NCBI GenBank assembly: GCA_003245715.1
Contig: QKCJ01000045.1
Span: forward strand, 1 to 52,027
From: a bacterium
Lineage (GTDB): Bacteria > Planctomycetota > SZUA-567
Length of the DNA: 52,027 nucleotides
Direction: 5' to 3'
Part shown: positions 23,980-33,804 of the stretch, one piece after another
Position numbering within the stretch: position 1 is the stretch's first letter
Layout: each line of letters begins with the position of its first letter
Position numbers and translations under genes: made by a program
Notes under the pieces: model-generated
The model's database searches: none
Told to the model about the DNA's origin: nothing
What the model saw: the letters and a program-made list of their open reading frames with translations, nothing else

Positions 23980-26937
23980 TTATGATAAATATTTCCGTAA
24001 AGTTTTCAGCAGCAGTTCGCGGTTAAGCTTGACCATGTACTCATCAAAGCCCGCCTCCAGACATTGCCGTTTGTCCTCCTCTGTGTCGAGCGAGGTCAGC
24101 GCCACAATCGGCATCTTCCCCGCACCGATATTTGAAGAGCGTACCCGGCGCGCCAGCTCCAGCCCGTCAAGCACCGGCATCTCGATATCAGAGAGCAGCA
24201 GATCATACTCATTATTCTGCAGATACTCAAGAGCCTCCGCACCATTGGCCGCTGTTTCGATAATCAGGTTTTCCCGGCGCATATAGTTTGAGATAAGCTG
24301 TCGGAAAAACGGCGCGTCCTCAGCCAGAAGAACCCTCTTCCTGCTTCCGTCACTTGAAGGGGCGATCTGCTTGTGCGCAGTAACCTTGTTATCCGGATTA
24401 CCCGCAACCTCGCAGATATGATAGATGTCAGGAAATATCGTCGTCACCCCATCAACCGAGGCCGTACCAAGAAGCCCAGTCTGTTTCTGCGGGATCTCTG
24501 AGAAATCCACCGCCAGATTGGTAATGCCGCAGATCTTTGAAGCGAGAACACCACAGCCACGGTTACCATAGCGCGGCATAATCAGGTACATTTCCTCAAG
24601 CACATCGGTCTTGCTCACATCAATGGTCTCTTCAATGCGCGCGATAGTCACAGGCTTATTATTGAGCAGTGTATACCACTGGTCGCCGATCTTCTGGATA
24701 TCACTGCGACGGATATTATAGATGCGGCGGATAAAAGCCAGACCTATCGCAAAGCGTTCATTACGCGCGCACTCAAAGAGCAGCATCTTCTGCGCGTCGT
24801 CAGAGCGCGCGGCAAACTTTTCATGCTCATGCTTCTTGTCGTCAACATAATGCAGGTCACCAAGCGCATGCTTGGCAATCCCCTCAACATCAAGAATTGG
24901 CGCAACCTTGCCATCACCAGTAACCGTCGCACCAAGAAAAATGCCAATTGATTTCTGCGCAGGGTGCATGGGCTTGACCACGATCTCTTCCATATCAAGT
25001 GTCTGGTCAACCACCAGGCCAAAACGGTACTCGCCAACCCGCACAACAGCAATATTCATCGTCGGAATGCCGCCGGCAGCCATCAGCGCGTCAGTTGACT
25101 GACGATGCTCAAGGGCAATCTCCTCGCGGGTACGGTGATTGAATTTTTCTTTATGATTAAAGACCTCGCCAAGACGGACAAGTTGTAAGAGACTACGGTG
25201 GTAACTCATCACCTCCTGACCGTTGACAACCTGCACCTTCTCACTGACCTCTTCACCAGCAAGATTGATAACCTCTTCAAGGTTGATGCGCGGGATAACA
25301 TAACGGATATTATTGCGTGTCACAATCAGACTCTGAATGATCGCCAGTGTCAGCGGCAAGCGCAGAAGAATTGCCGAGCCACGCCCCGCAACCGAGTCAA
25401 TTTCAATACTGCCGCCAAGCTTTTCAATAGAGGACTTGACAACATCCATGCCAACCCCCCGGCCAGAGATATTACTCACACTCGCAGCAGTAGAAAAACC
25501 GGGCAGCATAATCAGGCTGAGCTTGCGACGGATATCCATCTTCGCAACTTCCTCAGCACTGACCAGTCCCTTCTCAACTGCCTTGCCAGCAATCACCTCA
25601 GGATCAATCCCCTTACCGTCATCGCTTACTTTGATGAGAATCTGTCCGCTCTCGTGGCTGGCGTTTACTATAACCGTACCTGCAGGCATCTTTGAATTTC
25701 TGCGCCGTGTTTCCGGGTCTTCAATACCATGGTCGCAACTATTGCGCAGAAGGTGCGTCAGCGGGTCTGCCAGTGATTCAAGGATAGCGCGGTCAACCTC
25801 AACCTCGCCGCCGTTGATCTCAAGATTGATCTCCTTACCAAGCTGGCGCGCGACCTCACGCACCAGACGCGGGAGCTTGGCAAAGACCCGCTCAAGGGGT
25901 TGCATACGCGTCTTCATGATTGCCGTCTGCAGCTCGGTAGTCACGGTATCAAGACGCTGTGAAATTTCCCTTCCGGTTCCGTCCTGATTATTACCAGCCC
26001 AGCGCAGATGACGATTACGCACCAGCACCAGCTCACCCGCCAGAGACATTAGCTGTTCAAGAAGCTGAATATCGACGCGGATAGTACTCTCGGCTTTATT
26101 GCCATTAGCTGTAGAAGCACCAACCTTGCTCTCGGCAACTTCGTTTTTGTTCTCCTGCGGTTTTTCACTGACCGGCGCAACCTGACTTTCGGCCTTAACC
26201 GCCGGCATCGTCTCAGGCTTTTGCTCTGCAGTTTTCACCTGCGCACTGCCAACGGGGCAATTGTCACGCTTCGCCAGAAGCTTCTGGCTGAACATCTGAT
26301 AATCTTTGGGACTGAGACGGGTAACCTTCACTTCAAACTCACTGAGCGCCGCATTAATCAGATCCGGCTCCAGCACACTGCGCCCCATGATGAAACTCCC
26401 GCTCTGCAGATCAATCTCCGCAAGCGTCGACATATCACTCTTTATTTCCTCTTCATTACCGCGCAAAATCTTCACGCAGTAACAGTAATCACTGCTCACA
26501 GGCTTTACCGCCGGCAATTTTTGCGCCGGTTTTTCAACGACCTTCTCTGCCGGAGTACAGGTCAAAGCCGACAGGTCATTAAGTATCAGAGAGATCTCCG
26601 TGCTCTCGCCATGGTCATCCATTTCAAGCATACCCCGCAGAACATCAACCGCGCGAAACATCACATCCGCGCACTCACCAGAAGGTGCCTGCCTGGCTTC
26701 GCGGAGCTTGCCGAAAATGTTTTCCATATAATGTGTAAGCTCGGTAATGCGGTTAAACTCCAGAAAACCCGCCGCACCCTTGATTGAATGTACCGCACGG
26801 AAAAGTATATTTAAAATCTCCGAGGTTTCATCTGCGCCGGCAGTCTTCTCAAGCGCCAACAGCTGCTGCTCTACAGTATCAAGATGTTCCTGCGACTCGG
26901 CCAGAAAATCCTCAAGTACCTCTTCTTCCATAATCAT
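23980..26937 (-). CDS. cheA: Hybrid CheA histidine kinase with receiver domain
   Basis: A 985-residue CheA. The HPt domain (1-110) carries His50 in FRAVHSIKGAAGF. A P2-like region follows (about 150-215), then a Pro/Glu/Lys linker, the dimerisation helices (about 285-345, LMSLAGELVLVRN) and the HATPase (345-525, with LLRNSCDHGIEDPE, SDDGKGID and GRGVGMDVV). Two CheW-like domains lie at about 535-690 and 715-850. The C terminus is a receiver (867-985) with Glu873/Asp874, phospho-acceptor Asp917 in LSDIEMPVLDG, and Lys970. The second CheW-like domain and the fused receiver are extra to simple CheA and resemble CheA proteins of alternative-function systems. With no cheY nearby, the receiver may act as output or phosphate sink. 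Confidence 0.93.
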   Translation of the reverse strand: MIMEEEVLEDFLAESQEHLDTVEQQLLALEKTAGADETSEILNILFRAVHSIKGAAGFLEFNRITELTHYMENIFGKLREARQAPSGECADVMFRAVDVLRGMLEMDDHGESTEISLILNDLSALTCTPAEKVVEKPAQKLPAVKPVSSDYCYCVKILRGNEEEIKSDMSTLAEIDLQSGSFIMGRSVLEPDLINAALSEFEVKVTRLSPKDYQMFSQKLLAKRDNCPVGSAQVKTAEQKPETMPAVKAESQVAPVSEKPQENKNEVAESKVGASTANGNKAESTIRVDIQLLEQLMSLAGELVLVRNRHLRWAGNNQDGTGREISQRLDTVTTELQTAIMKTRMQPLERVFAKLPRLVREVARQLGKEINLEINGGEVEVDRAILESLADPLTHLLRNSCDHGIEDPETRRRNSKMPAGTVIVNASHESGQILIKVSDDGKGIDPEVIAGKAVEKGLVSAEEVAKMDIRRKLSLIMLPGFSTAASVSNISGRGVGMDVVKSSIEKLGGSIEIDSVAGRGSAILLRLPLTLAIIQSLIVTRNNIRYVIPRINLEEVINLAGEEVSEKVQVVNGQEVMSYHRSLLQLVRLGEVFNHKEKFNHRTREEIALEHRQSTDALMAAGGIPTMNIAVVRVGEYRFGLVVDQTLDMEEIVVKPMHPAQKSIGIFLGATVTGDGKVAPILDVEGIAKHALGDLHYVDDKKHEHEKFAARSDDAQKMLLFECARNERFAIGLAFIRRIYNIRRSDIQKIGDQWYTLLNNKPVTIARIEETIDVSKTDVLEEMYLIMPRYGNRGCGVLASKICGITNLAVDFSEIPQKQTGLLGTASVDGVTTIFPDIYHICEVAGNPDNKVTAHKQIAPSSDGSRKRVLLAEDAPFFRQLISNYMRRENLIIETAANGAEALEYLQNNEYDLLLSDIEMPVLDGLELARRVRSSNIGAGKMPIVALTSLDTEEDKRQCLEAGFDEYMVKLNRELLLKTLRKYLS

Positions 26938-26977
26938 TTTTTCTCTCTGATTTTTATCTTTAAAAAGCTACCGCCGC

Positions 26978-29422
26978 TCAACCCAGAAACGGGCGCAGAA
27001 CGTGTGCCGTCCAGCCCAACCCCTCATACTCGCGGTAACCCTTGGTCTTTGACGAACCGATAATGTAGCATGAATCTTCACTGCGGAAAAATCCCGAATA
27101 CGAAGCACCGGCCTTGAGCTGGTGACAGATATCTTCAAGCTGCTGATTGCGGTAATTGACGGGGAAATGCTCCTGGTCGGTGGTCTCGATAATTACCCCC
27201 TGAGCATTGGTATAAAACGCCGCGCTGCCCTCGATAAACTCACCGTTGTTGTCACACGGCAGGCACTTCTCAAGCATATTCTGAGCTTCGGTATCCCAGT
27301 CAAAAAGAACGCCAAGAACACCGATACTGTCACCACTTGATGCACCCTGCCTGCGAACGCCGCCAGAATAAATCAGTGTGCATTCCTTGCTCTTTTCAAG
27401 CTCAGAGCGGCGCACATCCTGCACCACATACTCAGTTGCGTCCTGCGTCTGCACCCCGCGCTGGAACCAGTCATGCCCCGAAACATTAATCTCGCGCAGC
27501 TGGTTGAAACTCGCCGGACGGGAGCAGGCCACAACCTTGCCGGAAGCATCCGCCAGAATCAGGTTGCGGTACATCGTATAACTGTTGTTGATAACCTTCA
27601 GACGCTCGCTTGCCTCAAGGAATTTTTCATCCGAAGGGCTCTGCAGCGCCTCCCAGAAATACTTATCAGTCGACCACCAGCGAATATCAGCCGAACGCTC
27701 AAAGAGGTTGCGATCAATCAGATCAATTGCCTGCTTGCTGAAAAGCTTCAGAGTCTGGAAGTTCAGATTAAGCGCATCTGCGGCCATTTCCTGCAGAAGG
27801 TCTTCCATACAGTTGGTGGCAAAATCACCGGTCTTGGTTATCTGCTCGAATACCGGGCTGAGTGACTGCCCGCGCAGGCCAAGGTCAGCGGCAAAGAGCA
27901 TACCGTTAGTCGAGATAAGCTGCAGAGCGCGTTTATCCTTCTGCACATTCGAGTAAGTACTCTTGTTGATATCAGGGATCAATTTGGAATTGAGCAGCTC
28001 ATCCATATTGAGGTTTTTAGAAGACTTGATATCATGCCGGCGGAAAATATCACTGCGCGGAAGGACCAGATGCGAGCTCCAGCCAAGCCCTTGATAATCA
28101 AGATAACCGTCAGTCTTGGCCGAGAAGAGAGCGCCGTCCTGAGCGGTATAAACGCCATAACTGCCGCTAGCCTTACCCGGTTCAAGGTCACGATGGCTGC
28201 GCGGAATCGGCGGCTTCTGCCCGACAGCAAATGAACTGCTGTCACTTGAAGCGATAACCTCGCCGTCTTTATTAGTCAGGAAGCTGCACCAGCCTTCGCT
28301 GATACTGCCGCTCTTCTCAGATGGCATATAGTCCTTGAGGATAATCCCCGCCTCACCCTGAAAATCAAAGTAAATACCCATCGCGCCGATTGCGGGATTG
28401 TTCTCACGTCCGTCTTTACGGATGGCCGTAGAATAAACCAGCGAGAGCTGCTCTTCGACCTTTGAATGCGCCAGATCCTGCGCGTAATATTCAGTACCGT
28501 CTTTGGTCTGCATCGCCTGGGCAAACCATTTTTCATCCGCCACATTGAGGCCGAGAACCGTCTCACGCACCGCAGGATTCGAGTTGGCAATAACATAACC
28601 CTTCTCGTCACAGATAACCAGGTCGCGGTATAATGTGTAAGAGCTGTTGATGGTTTGCAGACGGTCACAGGCGAAATCAATCATCGGGCTAAGCGCCCGG
28701 ATATTGTCGCGCAGGCGATGGATGGCATCGGCGATATTCTTTTCCTTGCCAATGTTGCCAAGTTTTGAACAGACAACCTGAACTGAATTGCCAAAACGCT
28801 CAAAACTCTTTTTGTTGACCATTACCTGTACGCCGCCCAGATGCTTTCTGAACTCGACCAGCGCCTCAACCTTCGCGTTAAGCTCGGGCAGTTCATTATT
28901 ATTGGCTCTGCCAAAGATATAGCGCCACACCGAGGTCGAACTCTCAGAGAGACGCTGCTTCTGCAACTGCAGATCCTGCAGGTATTTTCCGATAAGCTCC
29001 TCAGTCTGATGCAAGTTGGCCCGCACGGTATTAAAGTTCTCAATGCAACTGCAGAAAGCTGTTTCAAGCGCCCACCAACGAACATCACAGGTGCGCTCAA
29101 GCAAGTTGCGGTCAATAAGATTAATCTTGACATATGCAACCGTCGACTGGATCATCCGGTGAAAACTCTCCTTTGACTGGTAGAACTGGTCAAAGAGCTT
29201 CTTCGTTCCCTCCAATAACTCTCCACGAAACTGTTCAACCCGCTGCATCAGTTCGCGGATGGTTTCCTGTTCGGCCGGATTGCGGCTGATCTCAATTGCC
29301 AGACATTTACCCTGATTGCAGATTGGCAGGATAACATTCAACTCGTTTACAATCTGCTCATAAAATTCCCTATGCTCATATGCGATAACGGGATCAAAAA
29401 TACTAAACTTGCTCTGCTGCAC
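26978..29422 (-). CDS. Soluble tandem Cache-type sensor protein
   Basis: An 814-residue protein with no membrane segment or signal peptide. It contains two related halves, each with a motif like LIDRNLxER(T/S)xDxRWW, then INNSYTMYRNLILAD followed by a Cache-like ligand domain. Each half closes with a GY-x-YxGLGW segment. The first copy has about 130 extra helical residues between the motif and the Cache part. Cache domains usually face outside the cell; here the protein looks cytoplasmic. I start at GTG 29422, five bases after AAAGGAAG. The TTG at 29515 would add residues that overlap the promoter. It heads the operon with cheA and cheW, so it is probably the input or an adaptor for that kinase. 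It lacks a receptor signalling hairpin. Confidence 0.7.
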   Translation of the reverse strand: MQQSKFSIFDPVIAYEHREFYEQIVNELNVILPICNQGKCLAIEISRNPAEQETIRELMQRVEQFRGELLEGTKKLFDQFYQSKESFHRMIQSTVAYVKINLIDRNLLERTCDVRWWALETAFCSCIENFNTVRANLHQTEELIGKYLQDLQLQKQRLSESSTSVWRYIFGRANNNELPELNAKVEALVEFRKHLGGVQVMVNKKSFERFGNSVQVVCSKLGNIGKEKNIADAIHRLRDNIRALSPMIDFACDRLQTINSSYTLYRDLVICDEKGYVIANSNPAVRETVLGLNVADEKWFAQAMQTKDGTEYYAQDLAHSKVEEQLSLVYSTAIRKDGRENNPAIGAMGIYFDFQGEAGIILKDYMPSEKSGSISEGWCSFLTNKDGEVIASSDSSSFAVGQKPPIPRSHRDLEPGKASGSYGVYTAQDGALFSAKTDGYLDYQGLGWSSHLVLPRSDIFRRHDIKSSKNLNMDELLNSKLIPDINKSTYSNVQKDKRALQLISTNGMLFAADLGLRGQSLSPVFEQITKTGDFATNCMEDLLQEMAADALNLNFQTLKLFSKQAIDLIDRNLFERSADIRWWSTDKYFWEALQSPSDEKFLEASERLKVINNSYTMYRNLILADASGKVVACSRPASFNQLREINVSGHDWFQRGVQTQDATEYVVQDVRRSELEKSKECTLIYSGGVRRQGASSGDSIGVLGVLFDWDTEAQNMLEKCLPCDNNGEFIEGSAAFYTNAQGVIIETTDQEHFPVNYRNQQLEDICHQLKAGASYSGFFRSEDSCYIIGSSKTKGYREYEGLGWTAHVLRPFLG

Positions 29423-29476
29423 GTGAACTTCCTTTGCTAATAAAAAATTTCCAGACCTCATAATAAGTAAACAATC

Positions 29477-29485
29477 ATTATACCA
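29477..29485 (-). promoter_or_regulatory. Extended -10 promoter of the Cache-cheA-cheW operon
   Basis: The minus strand reads TGGTATAAT (29485-29477), an extended -10 element with a perfect TATAAT. It lies about 55 bases before GTG 29422. No good -35 is seen, as expected for an extended -10. Confidence 0.55.
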
Positions 29486-29515
29486 AATAAGCATAATGTC
29501 CGATAATTTTGACAA

Positions 29516-29940
29516 TTTAGTTAGTTTTTTGTGGATAAGCTACAGAAACGTTGTTACTCAAGGACTTTAAGTAGGTCTCAAGTACGATCCCCAAATGAAG
29601 CCCACGCAAGCCATACCAATTAGTAGGAAAGCCCTACCTATATGTCGAAACAACATTAAGTGCTTTACTGAAAATGAGTTACATCGAAAAATATCTTCAT
29701 GACAACCTTGTCGGCAAGTATTAGCAAGATTAAACTACACACATGTATTATCCTTATACTATCTCGATAAATTCCGACAATTTCGTATACTTGCGCAAAT
29801 CCGGTCAGCCTTCAGAAAAATTGATCTTTTCACCGCAGAAAATACCATTGAAAAAGATTTTATTTACAAAATCAACTAAGATTCATTGTAAAAAGCAGCA
29901 ATTCCCATTAAAATTTACACTATTACAATAATTCTTGAAC
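29516..29940. other. AT-rich gap between divergent operons
   Basis: About 425 bases with no convincing gene. A short frame at 29743-29931 has no ribosome site or family. TTGTCG (29708-29713) and TAAACT (29731-29736) with 17 bases between them could be the receptor promoter, giving a leader of about 220 bases. No strong hairpin is seen. Confidence 0.4.
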
Positions 29941-29965
29941 ATTGCTGGCAGGCAGGGGATATATA

Positions 29966-32900
29966 ATGAAAATAAAATTTAAATTGATAATTGCGGCTGT
30001 GGTTTTTGTTGTGATCGTTGCTGCGGCAATCGGCGGCTCCAGCCTCTGGTCAATTTTCAGCCTTGAAAAAGCGGTTACAGAATATACCAGCGAAGGCCTC
30101 AAAAAACAGGCATTTGATGTTTTGTCATCAGGTATCCAGAGCGATATCAAATTACTAAAACTCCAGCTCTCGGCCGTACGTAATGACACGAAAAAACTCG
30201 CTATGTCCAGCAGCCTGTATAATTATTATGACGCACAAAAAGGCCGCAGCAAGGAGTACAGTCAAGTTGTAATCAGTCAGGGCCAGAAGATTGTTGAAGG
30301 TGTTTACAATTTACTCCAGACACAAAACGATCTCCTGCACAAAAAGCTGAGCGTCGATATCGCCCTGGCAACAGACATGGCAACCATTGCCGGCGACTTC
30401 TCCCTCTCGGATGCGGATAAAGTCACCTGGCAGGCAACCGACCAGTTCACCAAAGAGACAACAAATCTGACCATCCCCGCAATGATGCTTGGGCAGAATG
30501 TTATCCAGAAGAACAGCAGCTTTGCCCAAAGCACCATCTTTGTTGATGAGCTTGTCGCGCGCGTCGGTGGAACGGCAACAGTATTCCAGAAAATGAACGA
30601 ACGGGGGGATATGCTGCGCATCGCCACAACCGTGCGCAAACTTGACGGTACCCGCGCTATCGGCACTTACATCCCGGCGGTCGGCAAAGACAACGTCCCC
30701 AATAAAGTCGTCCAGACCCTTCTTGCCGGCAAGACCTTCTTTGGCCGCGCGTATGTTGTCAATAACTGGTACATGACCGTATATAAGCCTCTTCTTGATG
30801 AATCCGGAAAGGTTATCGGCGCAGTTTATGTCGGGATCCGTGAATCCGAGAACAAATTCCTAGATGATTATCTCAAAGGAGCCTCTATCGGCGCCAGCGG
30901 CTATGTCTTTATCATGGACAACACCGGCGACCTCATCATGCACCCTAAAGACCATACCATTGTCGGCAAGAATATTATCAAAGATCTTAAACTCAATGAT
31001 CTCGGCACAATTTTAAAGAACATCCAACCAGGAAAAATTAAGGAAGTCAATTACAGTTTTAGAGGCAGGGAAAAATTCTGTGTTTACACTTACTTTGAAC
31101 CCTGGAACTGGATTGTGTGCGGCAGCGGCTATCTTGATGATGTCTCCAACCTTGCGCTTGACCGTTATTCATCATTCCTGAAAGACGAGATGCTCGCCCT
31201 GCGCCACGCCATATCCTTTGAAGCGCGCGATCTTACAAATACCCCAATGTACTCCCAGATCCGTCTGGTCGCACTTGACGGAAAAACAATCTTCAGATTA
31301 AAGGACGAACAGGTCGAAGATGGCGGGCGCGATCTATCCACCACCGCGTGGTTTCAAAACGCGCTTAAACTCAAGCCCGGAGAAGTTGGTCTCTCAACCG
31401 TCGAGTTAGCCAAGAATACCGGGCTCGCCGAGATCCGCTCCTGCGCCAAGATAACTCATAACGGCAAAGAGGTGGGTGTCGTTATTATTAACATGAACTG
31501 GGATATGATAAGATATCTCTTCCGGGACCGGGTTTACGGTCAAACCGGCTACCCCTATATCGTCAACGATTCCGGCATTCTGATTTCACACCCCAAGTAT
31601 GCCCTGGCAGACGGCTACGACCTGACCAACCCCAAACACGGTACAGAACTGGCCAAACTTGTCAAGGAACAAATCCTTGTGCAGAAAATCCGTGGTACCG
31701 GCCGTTACAGTTTTGAGGGCATCGACAAATTTGTTGCCTACACTCCATTTGAGCTTCAGGGCCTCAAATACTACCTCGTTGCCACCGCCCCCGTCAAGGA
31801 ATTCATGAGTGTCTTCAATACCGTAAAGAAGTCAGTCGTGGAGCGCACCAATGAAATCGTCGTGCAGATTATCAGCATTTCTATAGCGCTGATGGTTCTC
31901 GTTATTCTGATAACGTTATTCATAAGCCTGCGCTTCACCCGTCCGATAATTGCCATGACCGATGCGCTGGTACGTATCGCCAATGGTGATCTGGAGCAGA
32001 CCTTTGATTACAGATCCAGAGATGAAATCGGGACCATGGCCGAGGCATACCGCAACATGCTAAACTCACAGATGCTCAAGAGTAACCTCGCCGGCGCAAT
32101 TGCCGATGGCGACCTCACCAGAACCGTACACCTTGAATCTGAGAAAGACACCCTCGGCAAGGCCCTTAAAGTCATGAACGAACGTCTGCGCGACCTCATT
32201 GGCCAGATCCAGATGTCAGGCATCCAGATCGCCTCCGGCGCTTCACAGATATCGGCAACCAGCCAGGACCTTTCACAGGGCGCCAGTTCACAGGCCGCAA
32301 GTCTTGAGGAGGTTACAAGTGCGTTATCTGAGTTTGGCAACCATATAAAAGAGAACGCCAAGAACTCGCAGCTGGCCAGCGGACTGGCCGCAGATGCCCG
32401 TCTGGCCGCGCAGAGGGGTAACACCGAAATGGAGGACATGGTCAAGGCCATGGAGGATATCGGCAGTTCAAGCGCACAGGTGACGCGCATCATCAAGGTC
32501 ATTAACGATATCGCTTTCCAGACCAACCTGCTGGCGCTCAACGCTGCCGTTGAAGCCGCCCGCGCCGGCCGCCACGGCAAGGGCTTTGCCGTTGTCGCGC
32601 AGGAAGTGAGAAACCTCTCCTCACGCAGTTCAAAAGCCGCCAAAGAATCCGAAGCGCTTATTGCCGGTAATGATGAGAATATTAAAAACGGTGTTGAGCG
32701 TGCCGAGAAGACCTCCGAGATTCTGCGTGAAATTGTCGATGCCATCAACAAGGTCAATGACATTGCGCAGGAAATTTCTGATTCTTCAAACGAACAGGCG
32801 CAGAGCATTACCCAGATCAATCAGGCGCTGCAGCAGGTTGACAACGTCACCCAGCGCAACACCGCCAGCTCTGAAGAGATGGCTTCCTCAGCACATGAAC

Positions 32901-33160
32901 TTTCCGGTCAGGCCGACAATCTCCAGACATTGCTGAGTGTCTTCCATCTCGGCACAGACAATAAAAACCTGTCAAATACCTGGAATGCAGGCAAGCACCA
33001 TTTGCCGCAGAGTACATCAAGGGAAAAATCAACCAATACTCCCAAAGCCCTCAGCGACAAAATAATACCGGCACTCGCAGAACCGCTGGCTGAACCGGAA
33101 CTCAACGACGATGATGACGACGATGATGATGATTTCTGGGGAAATGGCAGCAATAAATAA
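29966..33160 (+). CDS. Methyl-accepting chemotaxis protein with two Cache modules and poly-Asp tail
   Basis: A 1064-residue chemoreceptor. Membrane segment 1 lies at about 6-27. Two periplasmic Cache modules follow: GYVFIMDNTGDLIMHP near 311 and GYPYIVNDSGILISHP near 527. Membrane segment 2 is at about 631-657, then HAMP (655-705) and the signalling domain with the hairpin tip NLLALNAAVEAARAG near 853. The family norm is 500-700 residues; the extra length is the double sensor. The C terminus has nine Asp in a row (1047-1056) followed by FWGNGSNK, coded by GAT/GAC repeats. It is not the usual NWETF-like CheR tether. I start at ATG 29966 after AGGGGA, not at 29942. It diverges from the Cache-cheA-cheW operon. 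Confidence 0.93.
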   Translation: MKIKFKLIIAAVVFVVIVAAAIGGSSLWSIFSLEKAVTEYTSEGLKKQAFDVLSSGIQSDIKLLKLQLSAVRNDTKKLAMSSSLYNYYDAQKGRSKEYSQVVISQGQKIVEGVYNLLQTQNDLLHKKLSVDIALATDMATIAGDFSLSDADKVTWQATDQFTKETTNLTIPAMMLGQNVIQKNSSFAQSTIFVDELVARVGGTATVFQKMNERGDMLRIATTVRKLDGTRAIGTYIPAVGKDNVPNKVVQTLLAGKTFFGRAYVVNNWYMTVYKPLLDESGKVIGAVYVGIRESENKFLDDYLKGASIGASGYVFIMDNTGDLIMHPKDHTIVGKNIIKDLKLNDLGTILKNIQPGKIKEVNYSFRGREKFCVYTYFEPWNWIVCGSGYLDDVSNLALDRYSSFLKDEMLALRHAISFEARDLTNTPMYSQIRLVALDGKTIFRLKDEQVEDGGRDLSTTAWFQNALKLKPGEVGLSTVELAKNTGLAEIRSCAKITHNGKEVGVVIINMNWDMIRYLFRDRVYGQTGYPYIVNDSGILISHPKYALADGYDLTNPKHGTELAKLVKEQILVQKIRGTGRYSFEGIDKFVAYTPFELQGLKYYLVATAPVKEFMSVFNTVKKSVVERTNEIVVQIISISIALMVLVILITLFISLRFTRPIIAMTDALVRIANGDLEQTFDYRSRDEIGTMAEAYRNMLNSQMLKSNLAGAIADGDLTRTVHLESEKDTLGKALKVMNERLRDLIGQIQMSGIQIASGASQISATSQDLSQGASSQAASLEEVTSALSEFGNHIKENAKNSQLASGLAADARLAAQRGNTEMEDMVKAMEDIGSSSAQVTRIIKVINDIAFQTNLLALNAAVEAARAGRHGKGFAVVAQEVRNLSSRSSKAAKESEALIAGNDENIKNGVERAEKTSEILREIVDAINKVNDIAQEISDSSNEQAQSITQINQALQQVDNVTQRNTASSEEMASSAHELSGQADNLQTLLSVFHLGTDNKNLSNTWNAGKHHLPQSTSREKSTNTPKALSDKIIPALAEPLAEPELNDDDDDDDDDFWGNGSNK

Positions 33161-33189
33161 TCCGCTGGCAATTTCAGATTAACATCAGA

Positions 33190-33489
33190 ATGAATGAACA
33201 AGATTTTATTTCCTGTAACGGTTTGGCGCCGCAATCAGAAAATGATATGGCAAAACGCAATCTCTTTGCACGCTTATGCTATTTCTTCTCTTTCACGGGT
33301 ATCTGGCCGCTATTGCCCTTTCTCGCACCGCTTGCGCTGGTGTTCGGATTTATTGCTCTGAAGCAGATAAAAAATGGTGGCTACCATGAGTATGACCGCA
33401 AACTGGCGATTAACGGGATTACCACTTCACTGACAGTGCTTGCAGTTCTTCTGGCACTGGTCATTTCGGTTTGGGCGTATTATGAATGA
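33190..33489 (+). CDS. DUF4190-like small membrane protein (first of pair)
   Basis: A 99-residue protein. A hydrophilic N terminus is followed by two membrane segments with the linker ALKQIKNGGYHEYDRKLAINGI, the DUF4190-type pattern (hydrophobic hairpin, a short basic turn with GR/DRKLAxxG, then hydrophobic). No function is known for the family. The first ATG has a poor ribosome site. A second ATG at 33247 would shorten it to 80 residues without losing the membrane part. It begins 29 bases after the receptor gene and overlaps the next gene by 8 bases. Confidence 0.6.
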   Translation: MNEQDFISCNGLAPQSENDMAKRNLFARLCYFFSFTGIWPLLPFLAPLALVFGFIALKQIKNGGYHEYDRKLAINGITTSLTVLAVLLALVISVWAYYE

Positions 33490-33751
33490 GTCTGGAAAAC
33501 GAAATACCTATGCTGTTTTATGCCTGTGTTTTTCACTGGCAGGCATAATCATAGAGCCATTGCTACTGGTTTCTTTCATCTTTGGAGGTATCGCCATAAA
33601 GCAGGTCAAGCAGGGAAATGGTGATTCTGTTGACCGCATAATTGCGCGTATTGGCCGTGCCGTATCGCTGACATTTATGATTCTGTATTTTCTGCTGCTT
33701 GTGCTTTTCTTTCTCTTGCGTACCAACACAATTGAAATCCCCTGGCTCTGA
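33482..33751 (+). CDS. DUF4190-like small membrane protein (second of pair)
   Basis: An 89-residue protein with two hydrophobic segments, around IEPLLLVSFIFGGIAIKQVKQ and LTFMILYFLLLVLFFLL, of the same kind as the gene before it. The two may be a tandem duplication. ATG 33482 lies inside the preceding gene (8-base overlap), which suggests coupled translation. A strong terminator follows at 33805-33838. Function unknown. Confidence 0.6.
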   Translation: MNESGKRNTYAVLCLCFSLAGIIIEPLLLVSFIFGGIAIKQVKQGNGDSVDRIIARIGRAVSLTFMILYFLLLVLFFLLRTNTIEIPWL

Positions 33752-33804
33752 TTGCGGAGGTTTTTAATTGCATTTCCTTTCGCAGGGCACTGGCTGCCTG
33801 AAAA

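Noticed and set aside
25337..25987. Antisense frame (216 codons) inside cheA
   Set aside because: Shadow of a conserved kinase domain; composition dominated by Ser/Arg/Pro/Leu with no motif.
26221..26787. Antisense frame (188 codons) opposite the HPt region of cheA
   Set aside because: No start signal or family, and the opposite strand codes for an intact domain.
29743..29931. 62-codon plus-strand frame in the gap before the chemoreceptor
   Set aside because: No ribosome site, no family and low-complexity AT-rich composition; it reads as leader or spacer.
32008..32820. Long antisense frame (270 codons) inside the chemoreceptor
   Set aside because: It mirrors the periodic Ala/Glu/Ser codons of the receptor signalling domain and gives a low-complexity Ser/Arg/Ala/Met protein.
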